A DNA stretch of 64,000 bases from Paractinoplanes durhamensis (GTDB lineage Bacteria > Actinomycetota > Actinomycetes > Mycobacteriales > Micromonosporaceae): the NCBI RefSeq assembly GCF_016862175.1, contig NZ_BOML01000043.1, forward strand, positions 186,001 to 250,000, read 5' to 3'. The notes under the pieces were generated by a model. That model was not told the DNA's origin, did not search any database, and worked only from the letters and a program-made list of their open reading frames with translations. The translations under genes and the position numbers were made by a program. Below, one piece after another: positions 8,735 through 16,167 of this stretch (positions are counted from its first letter, which is position 1; each line of letters opens with the position of its first letter).

Positions 8735-9799
8735 TTACCGACGTGTGGCGGGCGGCGGTGCCGTGGACTCCCGCACGATGAGCCGCGGAGCCTCCAGCCC
8801 GGGGATGCCCAGCCCGGGGATGCCCAGCCAGCGGATGTCGGGCTCGCCGGTGAGGCGGTGCTCGTCGGCCAGCGCGGAGACGCACGCCCGGCCGAGCGCC
8901 ACGAAATCCATCCGTACCGTGGTCAGCGCCGGCGTCCAGTAGGCGGCGCCGGGCACGTCGTCGAACCCGACGATGCTCACGTCGCCCGGCACGTCCCGGC
9001 CCGCTTCGTACAGGGCACGGCGTACGGCCAACGCGGTGTCGTCGTTTCCGCACAGGATCGCGGTGACGTCATCATCGGTCGCCAGCTGCTGCCCGGCCAG
9101 GTAGGCGGAGTGCGAGTCCCAGCCCGCCCCGATCACGTCCGGCACCGGGGCGCCGGCCTCGGCGAGGGCCTCCCGCCAGCCCACCTGCCGGGCGGCGAAC
9201 GGCGCCTCGGACGGGATCGCCACATGGTGGACGGTGCGGTGCCCCAGCGACAGCAGATGCCGGGTCGCGTCGGCGGCCGCCTGGCGTTCGTCCAGGAAGA
9301 TCATCCGATGATCGGAACCGGGCAGGCCGCCCGCCTCGGTCGCCGCCACCACCGGTACGTCGTCGGGCAGCAGCCGCAGCACGCCGGTGCCGGCCGGGTC
9401 GAACGCGACCACCACCACGCTGCCCGCGGTCGGGTCGCTGACGTAGTCGACCGCGTGCCGCACGTCCGCCGCCGAATCCGACTCGACGACGCGGATGCCC
9501 ACGGCCAGCCCCAGCAGCCGCCCCGCCTCCTCGACGCCCTGCAGGAGACTCGCGTACCCGTAAAGGGTCGTGTTGGCGGTGACCACGGTGACCGCCCGGG
9601 CCCGGCCCAGGCCCAGCGCCCGCGCGGCCCGGTTCGGACGGTACTGCAGGCGCTCCATCACCTCGACGACCAGTTGCCGGGTCTCCGGCCGCACGTTCGG
9701 CGAATCGTTGATCACCCGCGAGACGGTCTGATAGCTGACGCCGGCCGCGGCCGCGACGTCCCGGATCCGCGGCGGCACGGTCCGCTGCTCCCGCATCAC
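8735..9799 (-). CDS. LacI-family transcriptional regulator of locus A
   Basis: 354 aa. The N-terminal HTH reads RIRDVAAAAGVSYQTVSRVINDSPNVRPETR, followed by the hinge segment YRPNRAARALGLGR that intercalates into operators with a central CpG. The rest is a periplasmic-binding-protein-like sugar sensor. The probable targets are the paired palindromes at 8661-8704 ahead of the hydrolase/transport operon, which would be released on binding the imported sugar. I chose the GTG at 9799 because it overlaps the TGA of a 10-codon leaderless mini-ORF (GTGA); an ATG follows at 9796. Near the C-terminus a 15-bp tandem duplication (8795-8829) gives the repeated peptide LGIPGLGIPGLEAP, inserted in what is usually a short variable tail. 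Confidence 0.93.
   Translation of the reverse strand: MMREQRTVPPRIRDVAAAAGVSYQTVSRVINDSPNVRPETRQLVVEVMERLQYRPNRAARALGLGRARAVTVVTANTTLYGYASLLQGVEEAGRLLGLAVGIRVVESDSAADVRHAVDYVSDPTAGSVVVVAFDPAGTGVLRLLPDDVPVVAATEAGGLPGSDHRMIFLDERQAAADATRHLLSLGHRTVHHVAIPSEAPFAARQVGWREALAEAGAPVPDVIGAGWDSHSAYLAGQQLATDDDVTAILCGNDDTALAVRRALYEAGRDVPGDVSIVGFDDVPGAAYWTPALTTVRMDFVALGRACVSALADEHRLTGEPDIRWLGIPGLGIPGLEAPRLIVRESTAPPPATRR
8795..8829. repeat. 15-bp in-frame tandem duplication in the LacI gene
   Basis: The 15-mer CAGCCCGGGGATGCC occurs twice in direct succession (8795-8809, 8810-8824), followed by a further partial CAGCC. It keeps the reading frame and duplicates the pentapeptide LGIPG in the regulator's tail. 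Confidence 0.9.
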
Positions 9800-9828
9800 G
9801 CCACCGTCCGGCTCGCCCTGTCGGCCAT
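9796..9828 (-). CDS. 10-codon leaderless mini-ORF ahead of the LacI gene
   Basis: An ATG at 9828 is placed 6 nt after the -10-like hexamer TAGGCT (9835-9840) and encodes MADRASRTVA. Its TGA stop (9798-9796) overlaps the GTG start of the LacI regulator in the sequence GTGA. I see no ribosome-binding site for the regulator itself, so translation of the mini-ORF followed by reinitiation would explain its expression. The peptide resembles nothing I know and may have no function of its own. An identical arrangement, with the same 10-codon length, precedes the sigma factor at 24524. Confidence 0.45.
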   Translation of the reverse strand: MADRASRTVA

Positions 9829-9834
9829 GACCCC

Positions 9835-9840
9835 AGCCTA
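9835..9840 (-). promoter_or_regulatory. -10 hexamer TAGGCT for the mini-ORF/LacI transcript
   Basis: Read on the minus strand, TAGGCT is followed 6 nt later by the mini-ORF ATG, the geometry of a leaderless actinomycete promoter. No clear -35 element is visible. Confidence 0.45.
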
Positions 9841-9894
9841 GTCATGCTGCCCGGGGCATCACGGGGGTGCCGACGAGGGTCGTTCTGCGGCGGA

Positions 9895-10299
9895 TCAGGA
9901 GCGATGTTCACCGGGTTTCTGCCGGACGCCGAAAGCCTGGGAGGCGGGAAGCTGGGCGGCCCGGATGTCGGACGCCCACTGTTGAACGGTCGCGTCGGCC
10001 GCCTCCCGGCCGTCGACCCGCAGGCGCCGGAACCGCTCGTCGCCGGGGCTGTTCAGCATGTACGCCACCACCGTCCAGCGGCCGGTGACCATCCGCACCG
10101 GCCAGACGACCAGGGTCGCGAGCAGCGCGGCGAGCCACGTCCCCAGCCACCACGCCAGCACCGGAATCGCGACGAAGAGCGTGAACGGGTCCTGCGCGAA
10201 TTGCAGCGCCCCCAGCACGTGAGCACCGGGAAGCCACGCCAGCCGGCGACGGCCGACCCGCCACCGCACCCAGTCACCCGACTCCAGCCGGGACAGCAC
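9895..10299 (-). CDS. small membrane protein, unknown function
   Basis: About 134 aa. I place the start at the GTG at 10299, 7 nt after GGGGG; GTG codons at 10302 and 10305 are alternatives. An N-terminal polar segment (SRLESGDWVRWRVGRRRLAWLPG) is followed by two hydrophobic segments at about 45-85 (FVAIPVLAWWLGTWLAALLATLVVWPV). The soluble tail contains DERFRRLRVDGREAADATVQQWASDI. The codon bias fits a real gene. It lies 41 nt downstream of the next minus-strand gene (10341-10655) and may be its operon partner. I do not recognise the family. Confidence 0.6.
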   Translation of the reverse strand: MLSRLESGDWVRWRVGRRRLAWLPGAHVLGALQFAQDPFTLFVAIPVLAWWLGTWLAALLATLVVWPVRMVTGRWTVVAYMLNSPGDERFRRLRVDGREAADATVQQWASDIRAAQLPASQAFGVRQKPGEHRS

Positions 10300-10340
10300 C
10301 ACCACACCCCCATGGTGACCAGCAATGTCAATCGATGGGG

Positions 10341-10655
10341 TCAGCGCGGGTCGGCGGTGTTCCAGGCGTAGTCGAACCGGTCCGGCGTCAGCTCCCACTC
10401 CCGGAGCACGGCCAGCAGTTGCGTCTCGTCGGCCGCGCGGGCCCGGCGGACGAGAACCTCGCCGATGTCGTAGTCGAAACCGTCGATCATCGCGGCGTCG
10501 TACTCCCGATGGGCGACCGTGAAACCGGGGGAGTCGCCGCGATCGGGGGTGATGTCGACGAAGGCCCGCCGGCCGGGGCCGGACCCGGGCACCTCGACCG
10601 CCAGCCGCCGCCCGACCCGGAGCGCGTTCCGCAGCTCGGTGGGCCAGGAGCTCAT
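10341..10655 (-). CDS. hypothetical protein
   Basis: 104 aa soluble acidic protein starting MSSWPTELRNALRVGRRLAVEVPGSG, with no signal peptide or membrane segment and no motif that I recognise. Its ATG overlaps the TGA of the upstream MocR-type regulator (ATGA, 10652-10655), so the two are probably translationally coupled. The C-terminal half (EVLVRRARAADETQLLAVLREWELTPDRFDYAWNT) looks like a helical domain. Function unknown. Confidence 0.7.
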   Translation of the reverse strand: MSSWPTELRNALRVGRRLAVEVPGSGPGRRAFVDITPDRGDSPGFTVAHREYDAAMIDGFDYDIGEVLVRRARAADETQLLAVLREWELTPDRFDYAWNTADPR

Positions 10656-12040
10656 GGCAGGCTCCGGGCCAGGCGCCGGACCGCTTCGTCCATCCGGTCG
10701 GGTGGGGACGCGGCGTAGGTCAGGCGCAGGTGTGGGGCCGGTGGCTCGGCCGGGAACCATGGCCGGCCGGGGAAGACGATCACGCCCTCGGCGGCGGCCG
10801 CGGCGGCCACCGCCAGGTCGTCGGTGCCGTCCGGCAGGCGTGGCCACAGGTGCAGGCCGCCGCGCGGGATCGCCGCCGGGACCAGGTCGGGCAGGTGGCG
10901 GGTCAGGGCGGTCAGCAACGCCTCGCGGCGCGCGCGCAGGGCGGTGCGCAGGTGCCGCAGGTGGCGGGACCAGGCGGGCGCGGTCACGAACTCCAGGGTG
11001 GCCTGCTGCAGCGGCCCGGCCACGAAGAAGTCGTCGAGGAGCCGGGCGGCGCGCAGCCGGGCACCGGCCGGCCCGCGGGCGCCGATCGCGGCGATGCGCA
11101 GCCCGGGCGCCGCCGATTTGGTGAGCGAGCGCAGGTAGATGACGTGCCCGTCGGGATCGTCGGCGGCGAGCGGCGGCGGTGCGTCCCCGTCGATGGTCAG
11201 GTCGCGCGCATAGTCGTCCTCGAGCAGGAACGCCCCAGCCGCGCGGACCGCCGAAGCCACCGCCTTCCGGCGATGCAACCCGAGGGTGGCCCCGCTGGGA
11301 TTGGCATGCAGCGGCTGACAATAGAAGAGCCTTGCTGATGTACGGCGGAAAGCCGCGGCCAACTGATCGGGAAGTACGCCGTCGGCGTCGGCCGGAACCG
11401 GAACGATGCGCAGGCCGGCCGCGCGCGCGGCGGCCATCGCCCCGAGATAGGTGGGCGACTCGACCAGCAGCGTGTCCCCGGGTGAGGTGAGCGCGCGCAG
11501 CGCCGAGGAGAGGGCGGCCTGCCCGCCGGGGCAGATGACCAGGTCGTCGGCGCGCAGCCCGGTGCCGGACTGCTGAGCGAACCACGCCCGCAGGTCGGCT
11601 CGCCCTTCGACCGGCCCGCGCTGCCAGGTGGCCGGCTGCCGCGCCGCCCGGGCAAGGGCGGCACCGAGCGCGGCGGCCGGTTGAAGGTCAGCGTCGAGGT
11701 AGCCCCCGGAAAGCGGAATGGCCCCGGCCGGCGGTAACGCCAGTAGCGCCGCCATGTCGGCATCCCCGGCCGGAGCGGCCCCGAGCGCAACCGTCTGCCA
11801 GGAGAGATCGGGCGCGACCGGCACCGCAGCCCGGGCGGCCACGAACGTCCCCTGCCCCGGCCGGGTCTCGATGACCCCTTGAGCTGCCAGTTGCCGGACC
11901 GCCTCGGCCACGGTGACCGGGGAGGCCTGGTGCCGGGCGGTCAACTCGCGCACCGAGGGCAGCCGCGTGCCGGGCGCGGCCGCCGTCGCCAGCCGCCGGA
12001 GATCTTGGATAACGCGGCCGGCTGCGTTACCGTCATTCAT
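10652..12040 (-). CDS. MocR/PdxR-type GntR-aminotransferase fusion regulator
   Basis: 462 aa. Residues about 1-75 form a GntR-type winged helix (RLPSVRELTARHQASPVTVAEAVRQL, then GVIETRPGQGTFV). The rest is a class I/II aminotransferase fold. The PLP-binding Lys is in SLTKSAAPGLRIA, preceded by YCQPLHANPSGA and LLEDDYARDL, and the Arg of HLRLTYAA would hold the carboxylate. Family members sense PLP or an amino acid and regulate a divergent gene. Here the divergent partner is an EamA transporter whose ATG overlaps this gene's ATG (12038-12041). Neither start has a Shine-Dalgarno site; a -10-like TACTCT lies 8 nt upstream. Confidence 0.92.
   Translation of the reverse strand: MNDGNAAGRVIQDLRRLATAAAPGTRLPSVRELTARHQASPVTVAEAVRQLAAQGVIETRPGQGTFVAARAAVPVAPDLSWQTVALGAAPAGDADMAALLALPPAGAIPLSGGYLDADLQPAAALGAALARAARQPATWQRGPVEGRADLRAWFAQQSGTGLRADDLVICPGGQAALSSALRALTSPGDTLLVESPTYLGAMAAARAAGLRIVPVPADADGVLPDQLAAAFRRTSARLFYCQPLHANPSGATLGLHRRKAVASAVRAAGAFLLEDDYARDLTIDGDAPPPLAADDPDGHVIYLRSLTKSAAPGLRIAAIGARGPAGARLRAARLLDDFFVAGPLQQATLEFVTAPAWSRHLRHLRTALRARREALLTALTRHLPDLVPAAIPRGGLHLWPRLPDGTDDLAVAAAAAAEGVIVFPGRPWFPAEPPAPHLRLTYAASPPDRMDEAVRRLARSLP
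12028..12033 (+). promoter_or_regulatory. -10 hexamer TACCGT for the EamA gene
   Basis: TACCGT ends 5 nt before the EamA ATG at 12039, with no ribosome-binding site between them, so a leaderless transcript is likely. It lies inside the first codons of the divergent MocR gene. Confidence 0.4.
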
Positions 12041-12953
12041 GAGAACCAAGAGTAGCGCTACCGCCCCCACGAGAGTAACGGAAGCGGTGACAGCGGGCCT
12101 CGCCCTCGGCGCCCTGGGCGTGCTCGCCTTCAGCATGTCGCTGCCCGCCACCCGGGTCGCCGTCCAGCAGCTCGACCCCTGGTTCGTGGCGTTCGGCCGG
12201 GCGGTCGGCGCGGCCGCGCTGGCCTGGATCTACCTGACCGGCACCGGCGCCACCCGGCCCACGAGCACCCAGTGGCGGCGACTGGCCGTGGTCGCGCTCG
12301 GCGTGGTGGTCGGCTTCCCGCTCTTCACCTCGCTCGCCCTGACCGGCGCGACCGCCGCCCACGGCGCGGTCGTGGTGACCGTCCTGCCGGCGATGACCGC
12401 GATCTTCGCGGTGGTCCGGGCCGGTGAGCGCCCGCCGCCGCTGTTCTGGATCGCCGGCGGCGCGGGCCTGCTCGTCGTCCTGACCTTCCTGATCGCGACC
12501 GGCACGGTGCACGGCGGCCTGTCGGCCGACGACCTCTACCTGCTGCTGGCCGTGGTCCTCTGCGGATTGGGGTACGCCGAGGGCGGCGCGCTCGCCCGTG
12601 AGCTGGGCGGCGCCCGTACCATCTGCTGGGCCTTGATCGTCGCCCTGCCCGTCACCGTGCCGATCACCGTGCTCGCCGCCTGGTCGCACCCGCCGCAGGC
12701 GGACCTGAGCGCGTGGGCCGCCTTCGGCTACCTGACCGTGATCTCCATGTTCCTGGGCTTCTTCGCCTGGTACGCGGGCCTGGCGAGGGGCGGCATCGCC
12801 AAGGTCGGCCAGATCCAGCTGGCCCAGCCGATCCTGACCCTGATCTGGTCGGCCCTGCTGCTCGGCGAGGCGGTGACCCCACTGTCGATCGGCGTGGCGG
12901 TGGTGGTCCTGGCGTGTGTGGTGCTGATCCAGCGGGCCCGGGTCAGCGGCTGA
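12039..12953 (+). CDS. EamA/DMT-family transporter
   Basis: 304 aa integral membrane protein with about ten hydrophobic segments in two EamA repeats: GALGVLAFSMSLPATRVAVQQLDP in the first half and GYLTVISMFLGFFAWYAGLARGGIAKVGQ in the second. Such drug/metabolite transporters usually export amino acids or related small metabolites. It is divergent from a MocR-type PLP-binding regulator with overlapping start codons, so that regulator is the likely controller and the substrate may be an amino acid or B6-related compound (inference). A GTG at 12087 is an alternative start. The 3' end overlaps the end of the convergent SDR gene by 11 bp. Confidence 0.9.
   Translation: MRTKSSATAPTRVTEAVTAGLALGALGVLAFSMSLPATRVAVQQLDPWFVAFGRAVGAAALAWIYLTGTGATRPTSTQWRRLAVVALGVVVGFPLFTSLALTGATAAHGAVVVTVLPAMTAIFAVVRAGERPPPLFWIAGGAGLLVVLTFLIATGTVHGGLSADDLYLLLAVVLCGLGYAEGGALARELGGARTICWALIVALPVTVPITVLAAWSHPPQADLSAWAAFGYLTVISMFLGFFAWYAGLARGGIAKVGQIQLAQPILTLIWSALLLGEAVTPLSIGVAVVVLACVVLIQRARVSG
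12049..12054 (-). promoter_or_regulatory. -10 hexamer TACTCT for the MocR gene
   Basis: On the minus strand TACTCT is followed after 8 nt by the MocR ATG at 12040. It lies inside the EamA coding start, so the two divergent promoters would overlap each other's first codons. Confidence 0.4.
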
Positions 12954-13731
12954 GGTCGTGCCGGCGGTGGGTGAGCTTCTCGGCGAGCGCGGCCGGCGCG
13001 ATCCGGCGCAGCGCGAACACCAGCGGCGCGTTGCTGCCCACGGCGTACCGCTGCTTGGGCTTCTCCGCCTCGATGGCTTTGACGATCTCCGCGGCCACCC
13101 GTTCGGCGGAGATGCCGGCCTTCTCGTTGCGGTCGAGGGCGGCGAGCATCTTCTCGAACTCGGGGCGGTGCGGCGAGTCGGCGGCGAGGTATTCGGTGCG
13201 GCGCTCGCTGATGCCGGTGTTGATCGAACCGGGTTCGACCGTGGTCAGCCAGACGCCGTAGGGCGAGTATTCGTGCCGGGCGCCGTTGGCGAAGCCCTTG
13301 AGGGCTGCCTTGGTGGCCACGTAGGACGATCGGTAGGCGAGCGGGAACGACGCCAGCATCGAGCCGATCATCACCACCCGGCCGTAGCCGCGCTCGCGCA
13401 TCCCGGGCAGCGCCAGCTGGGCGAGCCGCACCGGCCCGAGCACGTTGACCTGGAAGAGCCGCCGCAACGCATCGGTCGGCAGCTCCTCGAACGGCCCGGA
13501 CTGACTCTCGCCGGCGTTGTTGACCAGGATGTCCACGCCGCCGAGAAGCTCGCCCAGCGCCTCGACCGAGTCGTCGTCGGCCAGATCGAGCTGGACCATC
13601 TCGACGCCGTCCGCGGCGGTGCCCGGCTTGCGGCTCGTGCCCAGCACCCGGTAGCCGCGCGCGGCCAGCAACGAAGCCGTCGCTCTGCCGATGCCCGACG
13701 ATGCCCCGGTGACCAGCGCGGTGCGTTTCAT
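12943..13731 (-). CDS. short-chain dehydrogenase/reductase
   Basis: 262 aa classical SDR. The cofactor motif is TGASSGIG at the N-terminus, followed by NNAG. The catalytic Ser is in MIGSMLAS and the Tyr-Lys pair in SYVATK. A basic residue near the start of the second strand (GTSRKPG) favours NADP(H), which is inference. The protein is cytosolic; the substrate cannot be told. The ATG at 13731 lies 6 nt after TAGGGT, a strong actinomycete -10, and there is no ribosome-binding site, so a leaderless transcript is predicted. A truncated ArsR-like gene starts divergently with an overlapping ATG. Confidence 0.92.
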   Translation of the reverse strand: MKRTALVTGASSGIGRATASLLAARGYRVLGTSRKPGTAADGVEMVQLDLADDDSVEALGELLGGVDILVNNAGESQSGPFEELPTDALRRLFQVNVLGPVRLAQLALPGMRERGYGRVVMIGSMLASFPLAYRSSYVATKAALKGFANGARHEYSPYGVWLTTVEPGSINTGISERRTEYLAADSPHRPEFEKMLAALDRNEKAGISAERVAAEIVKAIEAEKPKQRYAVGSNAPLVFALRRIAPAALAEKLTHRRHDLSR

Positions 13732-13855
13732 GAAGGCACCCTATCCAGGACTGGTCGATCTCGATCGGCTCGACGCCGTGTTCGGCGCGCTCTCGCACCG
13801 GACCAGGCGGGCCATCCTGGTCACCCTGATGGCCCACGGCGGGTCGCAGACATGA
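13730..13855 (+). pseudogene. truncated ArsR-family regulator remnant
   Basis: A 41-codon reading frame encodes a protein starting MKAPYPGLVDLDRLDAVFGA and containing LSHRTRRAILVTLMAHGGS. This is the first helix and start of the winged helix of ArsR-type regulators, whose family continues at this point with the recognition helix. Here a TGA follows immediately. The ATG overlaps the ATG of the divergent SDR gene. I read it as the 5' remnant of a regulator that once controlled the SDR, cut by deletion. The following 50 bp (13852-13911) encode MTELLTEWIGRFTDG in another frame and could be its lost tail. Confidence 0.5.
13738..13743 (-). promoter_or_regulatory. -10 hexamer TAGGGT for the SDR gene
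   Basis: TAGGGT on the minus strand ends exactly 6 nt before the SDR ATG, predicting a leaderless mRNA. Confidence 0.5.
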
Positions 13856-13885
13856 CCGAGCTCCTGACCGAGTGGATCGGCCGGT

Positions 13886-14845
13886 TCACCGATGGGTCAG
13901 CGCCGCGATGACCTCCGCCCGGTGCCCGGTCCACCAGCGCAGAGCCCGGCCCCGCCGGCCGAAGAGGTGGTCGCAGGTGGTGTCTCCGTCGCGGTAATGC
14001 CGGTCGAGCGGCCACGGGTCGGTGGCCAGCACCCACCACCTGCGGTGGGCAGCGTCCGCCAGCTCCGCGTCGGACACCTTGATGTGTACGCGGTAAGCAA
14101 GCGCGAACGCCGCCACCCGCGCAAGGTCGACCGCGCCCTGGTCACCGGTGCTGAAGGTGATCGTCGCGGTCCGCACCACTTCAAGGCCGTAGGTGCGCAC
14201 CCCGAGCCGGTCCCAGTCGAGCACACCGGTGACCCGCCCGTTCTCGGCCAGCAGGTTGTAGGGCTGCAGGTCGCCGTGCGTCCACCCGGCCGGCCCGACC
14301 GGGCCGGGGGCGGGCCGCTGTTCGCCGAGCTCCGCGAGCAGGTCGAGCCGCCAGGCGATCTGTTCCCGGGCGAGCAGGTCGAACTCGTCGCCCGGCCCGA
14401 GCTCGGCGTACTCCCGGAGCTCGTCGCCGGCCGCCGGAACGTCCATGATCGTCGGTGGCGCCGGCGGGCACAGCCGGGCCAGCGCGAGATGCATCCGCCC
14501 GACCATGTCCCCGAAGGCCGCGCAGGCATCGAGGTCGAGGCCGCCCTCGCGGGGATGGGTGCCGGGGAGCCACGGGAAGACCGAGTACCAGTCGTCGCCC
14601 ACCCGCAGCAGGGTGTCGCCGTCCGGGGCGGGCAACGGGAGCGGCACCCGGAAGTCCAGCTGCGCCAGCACCCCGTGCACGGCCCGGATCTGCTCCGGTG
14701 TCCCGTCCCGTTGCAGCTTCACGGCGTAGGTTCCGCGTTCGGTGACCAGCCGCCAGTTCAGGTTCATCACCCCGGCGGTGGCCCGCGTCCAGTCCAGCAC
14801 CGGCCCGAGCCCGAACTCGCGCGCGACGATCTCGGCGACATCCAT
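13886..14845 (-). CDS. APH-type phosphotransferase
   Basis: 319 aa protein-kinase-like phosphotransferase of the aminoglycoside/choline kinase group. The nucleotide-binding lobe includes GTYAVKLQ (Lys for ATP phosphates). The catalytic loop is HGDLQPYN with catalytic Asp192, and DWDR supplies the Mg-binding Asp. No signal peptide. Members phosphorylate small alcohols such as aminoglycosides, homoserine or choline, and the substrate is not evident here. I prefer the ATG at 14845, preceded by GGCGGG, over a GTG at 14860. The divergent neighbour is a frameshifted small gene. Confidence 0.85.
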   Translation of the reverse strand: MDVAEIVAREFGLGPVLDWTRATAGVMNLNWRLVTERGTYAVKLQRDGTPEQIRAVHGVLAQLDFRVPLPLPAPDGDTLLRVGDDWYSVFPWLPGTHPREGGLDLDACAAFGDMVGRMHLALARLCPPAPPTIMDVPAAGDELREYAELGPGDEFDLLAREQIAWRLDLLAELGEQRPAPGPVGPAGWTHGDLQPYNLLAENGRVTGVLDWDRLGVRTYGLEVVRTATITFSTGDQGAVDLARVAAFALAYRVHIKVSDAELADAAHRRWWVLATDPWPLDRHYRDGDTTCDHLFGRRGRALRWWTGHRAEVIAALTHR

Positions 14846-14870
14846 CCCGCCATCAAACACGCCCGGCCCC

Positions 14871-14876
14871 TACGCT
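14871..14876 (+). promoter_or_regulatory. -10 hexamer TACGCT for the small frameshifted gene
   Basis: TACGCT lies 17 nt before the ATG at 14894, with the ribosome-binding site GGGAGG between them. This gives the gene a short but conventional leader. Confidence 0.4.
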
Positions 14877-14893
14877 GTGAGCGGGAGGCGACG

Positions 14894-15089
14894 ATGGGTG
14901 ACAGCGGCGGGTTCCGGTTCAACGTCATCGCGGGGATGGGCTTCTTCAGCCGCATCCGCCCGGATCACCGCCCTGCCCAACCCGAACGAGCTCTACCTGC
15001 GGGTGGTCGAGGAGATGTACGAGCCCCGCGCCGTGGAGGCCCGGCTCGGCGACGACCCGTTCAACCCCTACGACGAGGGCCCGCACTAG
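14894..15089 (+). pseudogene. small conserved-looking protein interrupted by a +1 frameshift
   Basis: The gene has GGGAGG 5 nt upstream of its ATG. Codons 1-22 encode MGDSGGFRFNVIAGMGFFSR with almost every third base G or C. Coding character then switches by one base near 14960-14970. The other frame continues ALPNPNELYLRVVEEMYEPR, then AVEARLGDDPFNPYDEGPH, and ends at TAG 15087-15089, again with strong GC3. In the 5' part that second frame has many A/T third bases, so a GTG start at 14898 is unlikely. The sum is a 65-codon gene with one extra base. It is either a real frameshift, a sequencing error in a CGCATCCGCCCGG stretch, or less likely a programmed shift. Function unknown. Confidence 0.6.
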
Positions 15090-16156
15090 TTTCGGTTGAG
15101 GGCGATCAGCACCACGATCACGATGATCAGCAGGACCGCGGCGGTGATCGCGGCGGCGATCTTCGCGGCGCTGTACGGGCGTTCGCCGGCGACCTCGGCC
15201 GTACGTCCGTTGACCAGGATGTTGTAGGTCTTTCCGGCGTGCAGGTAGCAGGCGATCCAGACCGGCAGCAGCATCAGCTTGAAGGTGACGTCGGAGTACT
15301 GGGTCTCGACCGCCTCGACCCGCTGCTCGTCGCCGCCGATGTCGCTGCGGCAGTCACCCTCGATGATCGGCGCCATCCGGGATTTGGCCGTGCCCAGCCC
15401 GGTCTCCGGCTCGACGTCGTAGCGCAGCGTCTCGTGCCCGGCCAGGTATTCGGGCCGGTACACCTCGGCCTGCGGCAGCGGCCACGGCTCCAGCTTGTCG
15501 AGATGCTTGGGCGCGACCCGGCCGGTGCCGGCGATCAGCACGTCGTCGAAGTCGCGGGCCACCACCCCGCTCGCCGACCGCCACCGGGTCTTCTGCACCT
15601 GCCGGGTCCGGGTCTGGCCGTCCTCGGTGTAGGTCTCGGTGACCCAGTAGTGGTCGCCGCGCTGGCCGCGGTAGTGCGACACGGTGCGCGCGTCGTAGGT
15701 CCAGTGCGGCAGGTAGGTGCTGTGCGACGACTCGGCCTCGGTGACCTTCTTGAGCCCGTTCGGCGCGAACCACCGCGATGACGCCCACTGCCGCAGCGCC
15801 TCCCGCAGCGCCTTGCGGTCGATCGCGAACGGCAGCACGCCCTCCGGCATGACCTGGTCGCCGGACGAGACGTCGGCGACCAGGGGAGCACCGCAGAACT
15901 GGCAGCGGTCGGAGATCTTGTCGCTCTGGGTGACCGCGCCGCAGCCCTGGCAGGTGAAGGTGTGCGGGGCCAGGGTGGCGATCGGCTTGCGGGGCAGGCC
16001 GGCGAACTCGGCGTACGAGTGTTCCCGGATCTGCCGCCCGGCCACCGCTACGAGCGGGGTCTCGGCGCCGCAGTACGGGCATTTGAGCACCGTGGTGCCG
16101 GGGGCGAACTCGACGTTCGCCCCGCAGTTGGCACACGGGTACTGGCTCTGACTCAC
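15086..16156 (-). CDS. membrane-anchored double zinc-ribbon protein (YdjG-like)
   Basis: 356 aa. Two N-terminal zinc ribbons can be read: CANCGA with a partner CPYCGA, and CQGCGA with CQFCGA. A soluble middle part is rich in aromatic residues (YLPHWTYDARTVSHYRGQRG, GDHYWVTETYTEDG). It ends in a single C-terminal membrane helix (AAAITAAVLLIIVIVVLIAL) and a very short tail, so the ribbons face the cytoplasm. I chose the GTG at 16156 with GGAG just upstream, overlapping nothing. The gene directly follows an SPFH-domain protein. Bacillus subtilis ydjG and ydjI pair such proteins to place a PspA/IM30 homologue at the membrane (family knowledge); the same role here is inference. Confidence 0.8.
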   Translation of the reverse strand: MSQSQYPCANCGANVEFAPGTTVLKCPYCGAETPLVAVAGRQIREHSYAEFAGLPRKPIATLAPHTFTCQGCGAVTQSDKISDRCQFCGAPLVADVSSGDQVMPEGVLPFAIDRKALREALRQWASSRWFAPNGLKKVTEAESSHSTYLPHWTYDARTVSHYRGQRGDHYWVTETYTEDGQTRTRQVQKTRWRSASGVVARDFDDVLIAGTGRVAPKHLDKLEPWPLPQAEVYRPEYLAGHETLRYDVEPETGLGTAKSRMAPIIEGDCRSDIGGDEQRVEAVETQYSDVTFKLMLLPVWIACYLHAGKTYNILVNGRTAEVAGERPYSAAKIAAAITAAVLLIIVIVVLIALNRN

Positions 16157-16167
16157 TGCGCTCCGGC

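Noticed and set aside
4502..9841. A continuous 1779-codon frame on the plus strand
   Set aside because: It lies opposite the GH36, secreted hydrolase and LacI genes, is Arg/Gly/Pro/His/Asp-rich low-complexity sequence, and is the expected antisense shadow of GC-rich genes.
14898..15089. GTG start in the second frame, making the small gene intact without a frameshift
   Set aside because: The first 20 codons of that frame have many A/T third bases, while the ATG frame has near-complete GC3, a ribosome-binding site and a -10.
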